Shown: piece after piece, positions 1 through 6,869 of the stretch
Position numbering within the stretch: position 1 is the stretch's first letter
How the letters are laid out: each line of letters begins with the position of its first letter
Assembly (NCBI GenBank): GCA_913031655.1
Contig: CAJWFY010000041.1
Coordinates: 1 to 11,466, forward strand
Direction of reading: 5' to 3'
Length of the DNA stretch: 11,466 bases
Origin: an uncultured Flavobacteriaceae bacterium
GTDB taxonomy: Bacteria; Bacteroidota; Bacteroidia; Flavobacteriales; Flavobacteriaceae
Notes under the pieces: model-generated
Told to the model about the DNA's origin: nothing
The model's database searches: none
The model's input: the letters and a program-made list of their open reading frames with translations, nothing else
Made by a program: the position numbers and the translations under genes

Positions 1-215
1 AATGGGATAAATCAAATGATGATAATATCATTGGATATAAAATATATTGGAGAGATACTACAGCTCCCTATTGGGAACACAGTAGATTTGTTGGTTTAGT
101 ATATAACTTTACTTTAAATGGAATCGTATTAGATAATTATTTGTTTGGAGTATCAAGTGTCAATAAAAACGGGTACGAAAGTGTAATAGTATTCCCTAGC
201 AGTATTTTTAATTAA
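1..215 (+). CDS. C-terminal end of a secreted peptidase-like protein (probable M28 family, fibronectin-III-like tail), 5' truncated
   Basis: An open frame enters from the left edge (first full codon at base 3) and ends at TAA 213-215, giving 70 residues. It contains IIGYKIYWRDT, YWEHSRFVG, LDNYLFGVSSV and a final GYESVIVFPS. This pattern of a beta-sandwich repeat followed by a xxGxES...FP end is what I recall from the tail of Bacteroidota M28-type zinc aminopeptidases, where an FN3-like domain follows the catalytic domain. The catalytic part lies outside the window, so the family call rests on the tail alone. The stop codon overlaps the stop of the convergent dpaL gene within a shared TTAA. 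Another secreted enzyme carrying an FN3 domain is possible. Confidence 0.6.
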   Translation, partial: WDKSNDDNIIGYKIYWRDTTAPYWEHSRFVGLVYNFTLNGIVLDNYLFGVSSVNKNGYESVIVFPSSIFN

Positions 216-1324
216 TTTTTAATAATTTCTTGAAAACTACGTGCATCTGTATCTCCTTCTGTATTAAAAACTAAAACACGAGAATTTTCATCTAGGCCTA
301 TATGTTTATTTAAACCTTCTGCTTCCTTATCGTTCAAACATTTTATTAAACCAGCTAAGCCAGCTGCTCCAGATTCTCCAGATATTATTTTAGAATCTTT
401 TTTTAAAGGTTTATGAAAAAGTCTCATGGAAGACATAACTTCATTGTCTGTAATTTTCATAAATCCATCACAACCATTTTTAATTATGCTCCATGCAGAT
501 TTAGATGGAATCCCGCAATTTAAGCCTGCCATTATTGTTTTTAAACTTCCATCTGGAGAAATCCTTTTTCCTTTTTTAAAAGACTCAAAAACTCCACTAG
601 ATTCAACTGGTTCTACTATAATTATTTTAGGTCTATTTTTTCCGTAACGATTTAAATAATACCATATACAAGATGCTGCCCAAGAACCCACTCCACATTG
701 TAAAAAAACAATATCAAAATTAGGTTTGTTCAACCTGTTAATCGTATCCTCCATCTCGCTTAAATGAGTTAAGTAACCAGACATTATATAAGCTGGAATT
801 AGCTCGTAGTTAATCCAAGAAGCATCTTGAACAAGTTCCCAATTCATCTTTAAAGACATTTCTAAAGCATGCTTACAAGTATCTTCGTAATTCAAATTTA
901 ACTTCTCTACTTTGGCACCGTGATTTGAAATAGCCTCAATACGTAGATCTGATGTGTCTTTTGGAACAAATACAATACATTTTTTTTTGTATAATTCCGC
1001 AGACCATGCTAAAGCCCTACCATGATTTCCATCAGTTGCTGTACAAAAAGCTGAGACGTTAGGTTTCTTTTTCAAAATTTGACTTACAGCATATGAAGCT
1101 CCTAGAGCTTTGAATGCATTTAATCCAAATCTTGAAGATTCATCTTTGACTAATAAATTTGAGATATTTAAAACTTTTGATAGCTCAGGAAGTTCATGTA
1201 ATTGAGACTTATTATAGCCTTTCAAAGATTGATGAAATTTTAACGAATCACTATTGGACAATATAGAACTAGTTTGATTTTTTATTAACTTATTGTTAGG
1301 ATAATTTAAGATGTAATTGTCCAT
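212..1324 (-). CDS. dpaL: Diaminopropionate ammonia-lyase (PLP fold type II)
   Basis: The enzyme converts 2,3-diaminopropionate to pyruvate and two ammonia molecules, in the cytoplasm, with pyridoxal phosphate. The family block DESSRFGLNAFKALGASYA (residues 61-79) carries the PLP lysine K72. TDGNHGR (98-104) and VQDASW (165-170) hold the two aspartates, D98 and D167, that correspond to the bases assigned to the D- and L-isomers in E. coli YgeX. CGVGSWA (210-216) is the phosphate loop, and SGESGAAGL and NTEGDTD near the end are also typical. At 370 residues it is shorter than the roughly 400 of YgeX, mainly because a segment of about 20 residues before TDGNHGR is missing. It starts with ATG 10 bp downstream of the cystathionine beta-synthase stop, so the two are probably cotranscribed. 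A threonine/serine dehydratase-like specificity is not excluded. Confidence 0.85.
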   Translation of the reverse strand: MDNYILNYPNNKLIKNQTSSILSNSDSLKFHQSLKGYNKSQLHELPELSKVLNISNLLVKDESSRFGLNAFKALGASYAVSQILKKKPNVSAFCTATDGNHGRALAWSAELYKKKCIVFVPKDTSDLRIEAISNHGAKVEKLNLNYEDTCKHALEMSLKMNWELVQDASWINYELIPAYIMSGYLTHLSEMEDTINRLNKPNFDIVFLQCGVGSWAASCIWYYLNRYGKNRPKIIIVEPVESSGVFESFKKGKRISPDGSLKTIMAGLNCGIPSKSAWSIIKNGCDGFMKITDNEVMSSMRLFHKPLKKDSKIISGESGAAGLAGLIKCLNDKEAEGLNKHIGLDENSRVLVFNTEGDTDARSFQEIIKN

Positions 1325-1334
1325 TTATAAAAAA

Positions 1335-2318
1335 TTAGTCTAAACTAAATCCTTTGGATTCCATCCACTCATCATTATACATTTTTCCAATGTAACGACT
1401 TCCTGAATCATGTAGTAAAACAACCACAACATCATCTTTTTTAAAATGTTTTTTCAGTTGAATAACCCCTTTTACTGCTGCTCCACAAGAATTTCCTGCA
1501 AAAATACCTTCTTGCTTTGCCAACCTTCTAGTATAAATAGCAGCATCTTCATCAGTTACTTTTTCAAAGCTGTCAATTAAATTAAAGTCCACATTTTCAG
1601 GCAAGATGTCTTCACCAATACCCTCTGTTATATATGGATAAATTTCATTTTCATCAAAAATACCTGTTTCGTGATATTTTTTAAAAACTGAACCATAGGT
1701 GTCTATTCCCCAGACTTTAATATTAGGATTTTTTTCTTTTAAAAATTTAGAAACACCTGAAATAGTCCCTCCAGTCCCTACTCCTACAACAAAGTGAGTA
1801 ATTTTACCATCTGTTTGAGCCCATATTTCAGGCCCTGTTGATTGATAATGCGCAGCAGCATTTGAAGGATTGTCATATTGATTAACATACCAAGAGTTTG
1901 GAGTTTCTTCTCCAATCCTTTTAGAAGTGCTATAATAAGATCTTGGATCATCAGCTTTTACATTAGTTGGACAAACTATAACTTTTGCACCAACAGCTCT
2001 TAAAACATCAAATTTCTCTTTTGATTGTTTGTCCGTAGAAACACAAATTAGTTTATATCCTTTGACAATAGCCGCTAAAGCTAAACCCATTCCAGTATTA
2101 CCAGAGGTTCCTTCAACAATAGTATATCCTGGCTTTAACCTTCCATCATTTTCAGCATCTTCAACCATCTTTAGAGCCATTCTATCTTTGACAGAACTTC
2201 CAGGATTAAAATACTCAACTTTAGCTAATACCAAGGCATCTACATCTTGAGTAATTTTATTTAATCTAATCAGCGGAGTATTTCCTATAGTTTCTAAGAT
2301 ATTCTTTGAATAATTCAT
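1335..2318 (-). CDS. cbs: Cystathionine beta-synthase-type PLP enzyme without regulatory (Bateman) domain
   Basis: This fold type II PLP enzyme most likely condenses homocysteine with serine to cystathionine, the first transsulfuration step. The PLP lysine K44 sits in NPGSSVKDRMALKMVEDAE (38-56). TSGNTG (71-76) is the substrate loop, GVGTGGT (179-185) binds the phosphate, and S277 in AGNSCGA should contact the pyridine nitrogen. EGIGEDILP (232-240) and the closing YNDEWMESKGF resemble cystathionine beta-synthase more than CysK/CysM, as do the AHYQSTGPEI and QYDNPSN stretches. With 327 residues it holds only the catalytic domain, with neither the haem segment nor the CBS pair of the animal enzyme. 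A cystathionine gamma-lyase/synthase gene at 5719-6864 supports a transsulfuration role. O-acetylserine sulfhydrylase activity remains possible. It starts with ATG downstream of a TACATTTG box. Confidence 0.85.
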   Translation of the reverse strand: MNYSKNILETIGNTPLIRLNKITQDVDALVLAKVEYFNPGSSVKDRMALKMVEDAENDGRLKPGYTIVEGTSGNTGMGLALAAIVKGYKLICVSTDKQSKEKFDVLRAVGAKVIVCPTNVKADDPRSYYSTSKRIGEETPNSWYVNQYDNPSNAAAHYQSTGPEIWAQTDGKITHFVVGVGTGGTISGVSKFLKEKNPNIKVWGIDTYGSVFKKYHETGIFDENEIYPYITEGIGEDILPENVDFNLIDSFEKVTDEDAAIYTRRLAKQEGIFAGNSCGAAVKGVIQLKKHFKKDDVVVVLLHDSGSRYIGKMYNDEWMESKGFSLD

Positions 2319-2334
2319 ACAGATTTTATAAATA

Positions 2335-2342
2335 CAAATGTA
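2335..2342 (-). promoter_or_regulatory. Candidate Bacteroidota -7 box for cbs-dpaL
   Basis: On the minus strand the sequence TACATTTG matches the Bacteroidota -7 consensus TAnnTTTG exactly and lies 16 bases before the cbs ATG. I see no good TTG -33 element about 20 bases upstream, so the call rests on the -7 box alone. It sits in the 62-bp gap between the permease stop and cbs, which fits an independent promoter for cbs-dpaL. Confidence 0.45.
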
Positions 2343-2380
2343 AGAATAAGCTTTGTAATTAATTATAGTTAATATGTTAC

Positions 2381-3613
2381 TTATTTAATTTTAAGTGAAT
2401 CTGTCGGGGAAATTCTTGTTATTATAAAAGAAGGTATAATTAACATAATTGAGCAGAAAAATAAAACACTAAAATTTAAAATAATAATTGACAAAATATT
2501 AAAATCAAGAGGAACTTCTGAAACATAATAAGTTTGTGGATCTAATTTTAAAAAACCTGTATATTTTTGAAACAAAATAAGTCCAATGCCTATAAAATTT
2601 CCAAGAAGAAGTCCGATAGAAATAAGATAAAGACCGTTAGTTAAAAATATTGATCTTATACTTTTATTTGTTGCTCCTATAACTTTTAAAACTCCAATAA
2701 TTTGAGTTTTCTCTAATATTGTTACAAGTAAAGCTGTTATCATATTTACCCCACCTACTAAAATCATAATCACAATGATCAGTAATACATTCATATCAAA
2801 TAGCGCAATCCAGTTAAAAATATCAATGAATTTTTCAGAAATAGTTTGAACGTCTAATTCTGATGAAGAATTAACGTATAAATCGTCTGAAACTTTTTTA
2901 ATGTTATTGAATTCCTTTATAAAAACTTCAAAACCACCTACTTGTTCTTCATTCCATTTATTCATTCTTTGAACATGCTTAATATCTCCTATAAAATACA
3001 TTTTATCAAACTCTATTAAACCAGAATTATATATACCTGAAACTTCAAAAACCCTTTCATTTGGAATAGAAAACGAATCATTTTTAAAAAAAGTAGCTTT
3101 AAACTTATCATTTATACCGAGCAACAACCTTTCAGATAAATGTTGAGAAATAATAACCTCATTACTAACCTGGCTATTGTAGAGCGGTATTTTTCCTTTA
3201 ATTAAATACGGTAAAAAAATGTCATAGTTAAAATCTGAACCTACTCCTTTAAACATGACTCCTTCAAAGTTTGATTCAGTGATTATTAATCCTGATTTAT
3301 AAGCTACAGATTGAATATGAGAAATTTCTTGATTAGTTTTATTAACATAAAAATCTTGATTAATTGAAATAGGTTTCAAAGAAGATTGAGAAGAATTGTT
3401 TTGAAAATTTGAGATTGTAATATGTCCAAAAAATGAAGAAATCTTATTTTGAATTGTTTTTTGCATACCAACTCCAGATGATATTGAAATCAACATCATA
3501 ACAAATCCCATTACAATAGATAATATCGATATTTTTATAATTGGTGCGGAAATAGTATTTTTATAGGGATTAGACCTTATAAATCGAGATGCTATAATTG
3601 ATTCAAATCCCAT
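2381..3613 (-). CDS. LolC/LolE-family (FtsX-like) ABC transporter permease, probably lipoprotein release
   Basis: This is an inner-membrane subunit of a Lol-type ABC transporter that extracts outer-membrane lipoproteins. Counting from the upstream TTG (412 residues): an ASRFIRSN amphipathic start, TM1 at about 25-48, a periplasmic domain of about 220 residues, then TM2 276-300, TM3 328-350 and TM4 374-400. The block EKTQIIGVLKVIGATNKSI (303-321) is the coupling-helix signature shared by LolC/LolE/FtsX permeases. The end ...PTDSLKIK resembles the usual P(A/T)(D/E)xLR end. I prefer ATG at 3613, which starts MGFESIIASRF, over TTG at 3619, which would overlap the namZ ATG. No ATPase (LolD) gene is in the window. 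It is divergent from namZ with only a few bases between starts. LolC and LolE cannot be told apart here. Confidence 0.8.
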   Translation of the reverse strand: MGFESIIASRFIRSNPYKNTISAPIIKISILSIVMGFVMMLISISSGVGMQKTIQNKISSFFGHITISNFQNNSSQSSLKPISINQDFYVNKTNQEISHIQSVAYKSGLIITESNFEGVMFKGVGSDFNYDIFLPYLIKGKIPLYNSQVSNEVIISQHLSERLLLGINDKFKATFFKNDSFSIPNERVFEVSGIYNSGLIEFDKMYFIGDIKHVQRMNKWNEEQVGGFEVFIKEFNNIKKVSDDLYVNSSSELDVQTISEKFIDIFNWIALFDMNVLLIIVIMILVGGVNMITALLVTILEKTQIIGVLKVIGATNKSIRSIFLTNGLYLISIGLLLGNFIGIGLILFQKYTGFLKLDPQTYYVSEVPLDFNILSIIILNFSVLFFCSIMLIIPSFIITRISPTDSLKIK

Positions 3614-3618
3614 AGACA

Positions 3619-4800
3619 ATGAAACATAATAAATTTAAAATCAAAAGTACCTATTTTTTGATTTTAATTGCATTTAACTATTTATCTTTTTCTCAAGATA
3701 ATAAGTCAATATCGGTTGGTTCAAATCAATTAAAAGAATATTTACATGAAATAACAAATTTAAGTGTTGGTGTAATTGCTAACTCAACTTCTCAAATAAA
3801 AGACAATAATAAATCAATTCATTTAATTGATTCTCTTATAAAACTTAATGTTAGAATTAAAAAAGTATTCTCACCTGAGCATGGTTTTAGAGGAGAAGCT
3901 GATGCAGGTGAAAAAATAAAAAACAGTATTGATTTAAAAACTGGTCTAGAAATTGTTTCATTATACGGATCTAACAAAAAACCAACAAATGAACAATTAA
4001 AGGGTTTAGATGTCTTAATTTTTGATATTCAAGATGTAGGAGCCAGGTTTTACACCTATATATCTACACTTCACTATGTTATGGAAGCTGCAGCGGAAAA
4101 CAACCTAAAACTTATTATTCTTGACAGACCAAATCCTAATGCACATTTTGTAGATGGCCCCGTACTTGACCTTAAGTTCAAAAGCTTTGTGGGAATGCAT
4201 CCTGTTCCAATAGTCCACGGAATGACAATAGGTGAATATGCAAAAATGATAAATGGAGAAAAATGGCTAAAAAACGAAGTTAAGTGTGACCTTAGAGTTA
4301 TTGAAATAAAAAATTACAACAGAAAGATTATTTACGATCTTCCTGTTAAACCCTCCCCTAACCTACCTAATAAACGTTCTATTAATTTATATCCTAGCTT
4401 GTGTTTATTTGAAAGCACTTCTGTTAGTATAGGAAGAGGTACTGATTTACAGTTTCAGATAATTGGAAATCCAAATTGGGAAAATAAAACTTTTACATTC
4501 ACTCCACTATCAATGCCAGGAGCTAAAAATCCAAAATATATTAACACCAAATGTTATGGTGAAGATCTAAGAGACTCTCCTATTCTTAATGAAATAAATT
4601 TAAAGTGGATAATTGAGGCCTATAATAATTCTAATAACAAAGAAAATTTTTTTAAAAAAGGATTTAATAGACTAGCTGGAAATAAAGAATTAAAAGAGCA
4701 AATAATTAATGGAGTAAGTGAAAAAGACATTAAATCAAGCTGGAAAAATGGTATTAAACAATTTCAATTAATTAGGTCTAAATATTTGATTTACTATTAA
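3619..4800 (+). CDS. namZ: Exo-beta-N-acetylmuramidase NamZ (DUF1343, GH171)
   Basis: NamZ enzymes release N-acetylmuramic acid from the non-reducing end of peptidoglycan fragments, a step in muropeptide recycling. Residues 1-25 form a signal peptide (MKHNKFKIK, a hydrophobic stretch, then LSFSQ), so the protein is exported, probably to the periplasm. Family blocks run in order: GVIANSTS (51-58), SPEHGFRG (85-92, with the conserved acid E87), TGLEIVSLYG, the very characteristic DIQDVGARFYTYISTL (136-151), LDRPNP (168-173), HGMTIGEYA (200-208), PSPNLP (245-250) and LFESTSVSIGRGTD (263-276). The length of 393 is normal for the family with a signal peptide. The ATG start is fixed by the signal peptide, and the first codons overlap the promoter space of the divergent permease gene. 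I see no muramic-acid catabolic partner (murQ-like) in the window. Confidence 0.88.
   Translation: MKHNKFKIKSTYFLILIAFNYLSFSQDNKSISVGSNQLKEYLHEITNLSVGVIANSTSQIKDNNKSIHLIDSLIKLNVRIKKVFSPEHGFRGEADAGEKIKNSIDLKTGLEIVSLYGSNKKPTNEQLKGLDVLIFDIQDVGARFYTYISTLHYVMEAAAENNLKLIILDRPNPNAHFVDGPVLDLKFKSFVGMHPVPIVHGMTIGEYAKMINGEKWLKNEVKCDLRVIEIKNYNRKIIYDLPVKPSPNLPNKRSINLYPSLCLFESTSVSIGRGTDLQFQIIGNPNWENKTFTFTPLSMPGAKNPKYINTKCYGEDLRDSPILNEINLKWIIEAYNNSNNKENFFKKGFNRLAGNKELKEQIINGVSEKDIKSSWKNGIKQFQLIRSKYLIYY
3642..3649 (-). promoter_or_regulatory. Candidate -7 box for the LolC/E-type permease gene, inside namZ
   Basis: The minus strand reads TACTTTTG, an exact TAnnTTTG match, within codons 8-11 of namZ and 28 bases before the permease ATG at 3613. 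No clear -33 TTG is present at the expected distance. Position and orientation fit a promoter that has to lie inside the neighbouring gene because there is no intergenic space. Confidence 0.35.
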
Positions 4801-4834
4801 TTCCAATTTTAAAGAGCATTAACTATAAAATATT

Positions 4835-4867
4835 AAAATAAAAAAACCCTCAATTTCTCGAGGGTTT
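4835..4867 (-). terminator. Intrinsic terminator after tRNA-His
   Basis: Read on the minus strand, AAACCCTC pairs with GAGGGTTT (8 bp stem, 4860-4867 with 4844-4851) around an 8-base loop, and the stem runs into a T-rich tract (TTTTTTTATTTT overlapping its 3' arm). It lies a few bases past the 3' end of tRNA-His and would also stop read-through from the bshB1 operon. In the + direction the stem is followed by only three T, so it is a poor terminator for namZ. Confidence 0.75.
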
Positions 4868-4874
4868 AAAATTG

Positions 4875-4949
4875 GGTGGAAGACCGGACTCGAACCGGCG
4901 ACCTCCTGGACCACAACCAGGCGTTCTAACCAACTGAACTACAACCACC
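4875..4949 (-). tRNA. tRNA-His (anticodon GTG), with two U-U mismatches in the acceptor stem
   Basis: The minus strand folds as a full cloverleaf. The D arm is GTTC/GAAC. The anticodon stem CCTGG/CCAGG closes the loop TTGTGGT, with GTG at positions 34-36. The variable loop is AGGTC, and the T arm GCCGG-TTCGAGT-CCGGT ends in a G-U pair. The gene encodes the extra G-1 (base 4949) opposite C73 (base 4875), the identity mark of tRNA-His. CCA is not encoded. The acceptor strands are GTGGTTG and CTTCCAC, so pairs 5-68 and 6-67 are T-T mismatches while the other five pairs are sound. It sits 47 bp after bshB1, with its own -7 box and a terminator. Confidence 0.93.
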
Positions 4950-4962
4950 ATTTAACAAGGCG

Positions 4963-4970
4963 CAAATTTA
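4963..4970 (-). promoter_or_regulatory. Candidate -7 box for tRNA-His
   Basis: The minus strand reads TAAATTTG, an exact TAnnTTTG match, 13 bases upstream of the tRNA 5' end. A weak GTTTC lies roughly 20 bases further up, at about the -33 position. The box falls in the 47-bp gap between the bshB1 stop and the tRNA and suggests that the tRNA is not only transcribed by read-through. Confidence 0.5.
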
Positions 4971-4996
4971 ATAGAATACTTAGATATATGAAACTT

Positions 4997-5722
4997 TTAT
5001 TTGAGATCGTTTAATTTATTTATACCAATAACCCTATTTGTAGTAAATCCTTCTGCATTTTCCACACCAATTAGCCTTCCTAAATCAGAAGAACGGTTTA
5101 TAACATTTTCAATAAAATTCTTTTTACTAATTAAAGTTTCTGGTTCTTTACTTGTAGCGTTATAAAACTGTGAAGAATAAGCTTTGATAGCATTTAATTT
5201 TACATCTACAAATTCTGAAATATCAACCAAAAAATTTGGAGTTGAGTTATTCCATTGAATATAGTGATATACATTTTTGGGTCTCCATTCGTTTTGATTA
5301 AAATCTTTTAATTTTGTTTCAATTTTTGATAGGCCACTTAAAAAGCATGAATCACTTACTAAACTAGCTCCTTTAGAGTGATCAATATGCCTATCATCTT
5401 GAGCATTACAAAGAATGATTTCTGGTTTGTATTTTCTAATACATTTTATAACTTCCATCTGATGAATCTCATCATTTAAAAAAAACCCATCTCTAAAGTT
5501 TAAATTCTCACGTACTGATACACCTAATATTTTAGAAGCTACTTGAGATTCATTATTTCTAGTTTCTACTGAACCTCTAGTTCCTAGCTCTCCTCTAGTT
5601 AGATCTATTATACCTACTTTTTTACCAAGAGAAATCTCTTTTGCTAGTGTTCCTCCACAACCAAGCTCAACATCGTCTGGATGAGCACCAAATGCCAATA
5701 TGTCTAATTTTATTTCTTTCAT
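4997..5722 (-). CDS. bshB1: Bacillithiol biosynthesis deacetylase BshB1 (PIG-L/LmbE family)
   Basis: BshB1 removes the acetyl group from GlcNAc-malate to give GlcN-malate, the second step of bacillithiol synthesis in the cytoplasm. AHPDDVELGCGGTLA (13-27) is the PIG-L/LmbE metal motif: H14 and D17 should bind zinc and D16 act as the base. H115 in DDRHIDHSKGA (109-119) supplies the third zinc ligand. LTRGELGTRG (41-50) and ETRNNES (53-59) are BshB1 signatures, and the 241-residue length fits. The ATG overlaps the TGA of the upstream gamma-lyase gene as ATGA, so translation is likely coupled. The pairing with a cysteine-forming enzyme makes sense, since cysteine is the last building block of bacillithiol. 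The glycosyltransferase (BshA) and cysteine ligase (BshC) genes are not in the window. Confidence 0.92.
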   Translation of the reverse strand: MKEIKLDILAFGAHPDDVELGCGGTLAKEISLGKKVGIIDLTRGELGTRGSVETRNNESQVASKILGVSVRENLNFRDGFFLNDEIHQMEVIKCIRKYKPEIILCNAQDDRHIDHSKGASLVSDSCFLSGLSKIETKLKDFNQNEWRPKNVYHYIQWNNSTPNFLVDISEFVDVKLNAIKAYSSQFYNATSKEPETLISKKNFIENVINRSSDLGRLIGVENAEGFTTNRVIGINKLNDLK

Positions 5723-6864
5723 ATATTAGTAAAAGCTTGAGATAAATCATTTTCTAAATCAATGTAATCTTCAATGCCAACTGAAAACCTTAACAAACCA
5801 TCTGAAATACCATATTTTTTTCTTTGATCTCTTGATAATTTTGAATGTGATGTTAATGAAGGGGATGTTATAGTCGATTCAACACCTCCAAGACTCATAA
5901 CGGGTTTTATTATTTTTAAACACTTTGTGAAATCAACCGCTTTATCCTCATTTTTCAATACAAAAGACAACATTCCTCCAAAACCAGTCATTTGTTTTTT
6001 TGACAAATCGTGTTGAGGATGAGATTTTAAACCAGGATAAAAAACTAAATCAACATTTTTGTTATTATCTAAATACTCAGCAATTTTCTGAGCATTTTCA
6101 TTTTGAGCTCTTACCCTTAATGAAAGAGTCTTAATACTTCTTTCTAAAAGCCAAACGGTGTAATCACTTAAGTTTCCTCCGTAATTTATAGAAGATTCAA
6201 TGATTTTTTCGATTTTAGAGAAAGAAGAAGCGACGGTTCCAGCTAAGATATCACTATGACCTCCTAAATATTTTGTAGCACTATGCAAAACTATATCAAT
6301 ACCAAAATCAATTGGGGTTTGATTAATTGGACTAGCAAATGTATTGTCGATTATAGAAATTAAATTATTTTTTTTAGCTAAATCTGCTATTTTCTTTAAA
6401 TCAATAACCTGTAGAAGAGGATTACTAGGAGACTCTATGTAAATTATTTTGGTATTAGTTTTTAACTCTAATTCAAAATCTTTAATTTCTAAACTTTCAA
6501 CAAAAGTGTAATTAATATTAAATTTTTTAAATTCCTTAACAACTAAGTTAATTGTCCCTCCATATAAAGAAGATTGGAATAAAACATGATCACCAGATTT
6601 TAAAAAAGAAAATAAAGAAGTAAAAATTGCAGCAATACCAGAGCCAAATAACAGAGCAGAATCGCTGTTTTCTAAGATTGCAATTTTTTTTGATAATGCA
6701 AGTTGATTTGGTGTGTTAAAATATCTTGGATATTTATCATCAGTCGTATCTAAATATTCATAAGAAGTTGAAGGGTATAAAGGAGATGTAGCACCCTTAA
6801 ATTTGTCATCGATTAAATCACCGGAGTGCACACATTTTGTTGTAACACCTTTATAATTTTTCAT
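5719..6864 (-). CDS. Cystathionine gamma-lyase / gamma-synthase (Cys/Met metabolism PLP enzyme)
   Basis: This fold type I PLP enzyme of the trans-sulfuration family acts on cystathionine or forms it from an activated homoserine. HSATKYLGGHSD (194-205) carries the PLP lysine K198. D173 in IIDNTFASP binds the pyridine nitrogen, Y101 in SLYGGT stacks on the ring, and YPRYFNTPNQ (45-54) supplies the neighbouring-subunit Tyr/Arg pair. E329 in SLGGVES corresponds to the glutamate found in gamma-lyases and gamma-synthases; methionine gamma-lyases, as I recall, usually have LGDxES there. R359 in LLRFSVGIED binds the substrate carboxylate. With the CBS gene at 1335-2318, a cysteine-forming gamma-lyase role is the more likely. 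It lies 5 bp after the peroxidase gene and overlaps bshB1 by 4 bp. Lyase and synthase cannot be separated from sequence alone. Confidence 0.82.
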   Translation of the reverse strand: MKNYKGVTTKCVHSGDLIDDKFKGATSPLYPSTSYEYLDTTDDKYPRYFNTPNQLALSKKIAILENSDSALLFGSGIAAIFTSLFSFLKSGDHVLFQSSLYGGTINLVVKEFKKFNINYTFVESLEIKDFELELKTNTKIIYIESPSNPLLQVIDLKKIADLAKKNNLISIIDNTFASPINQTPIDFGIDIVLHSATKYLGGHSDILAGTVASSFSKIEKIIESSINYGGNLSDYTVWLLERSIKTLSLRVRAQNENAQKIAEYLDNNKNVDLVFYPGLKSHPQHDLSKKQMTGFGGMLSFVLKNEDKAVDFTKCLKIIKPVMSLGGVESTITSPSLTSHSKLSRDQRKKYGISDGLLRFSVGIEDYIDLENDLSQAFTNI

Positions 6865-6869
6865 TGAAA

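Noticed and set aside
426..647. Plus-strand open frame of 73 codons inside dpaL
   Set aside because: It is antisense to a strongly conserved PLP enzyme, shows no motif of its own and is explained by low stop frequency opposite the real gene.
2029..2250. Plus-strand open frame of 73 codons inside cbs
   Set aside because: It is antisense to conserved cystathionine beta-synthase sequence and has a biased, low-complexity composition.
3614..3619. TTG at 3617-3619 as the start of the permease gene
   Set aside because: It adds only two residues and would overlap the namZ start; the ATG at 3611-3613 gives a family-like N-terminus and is the better choice.
4844..4867. The hairpin as a terminator of namZ on the plus strand
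   Set aside because: On the plus strand only three T follow the stem, whereas the minus strand has the long T tract, so it serves tRNA-His.
5719..6864. Methionine gamma-lyase instead of cystathionine gamma-lyase/synthase
   Set aside because: The SLGGVES stretch with E329 fits the cystathionine-handling members better, and the CBS gene nearby supports transsulfuration; it is not fully excluded.
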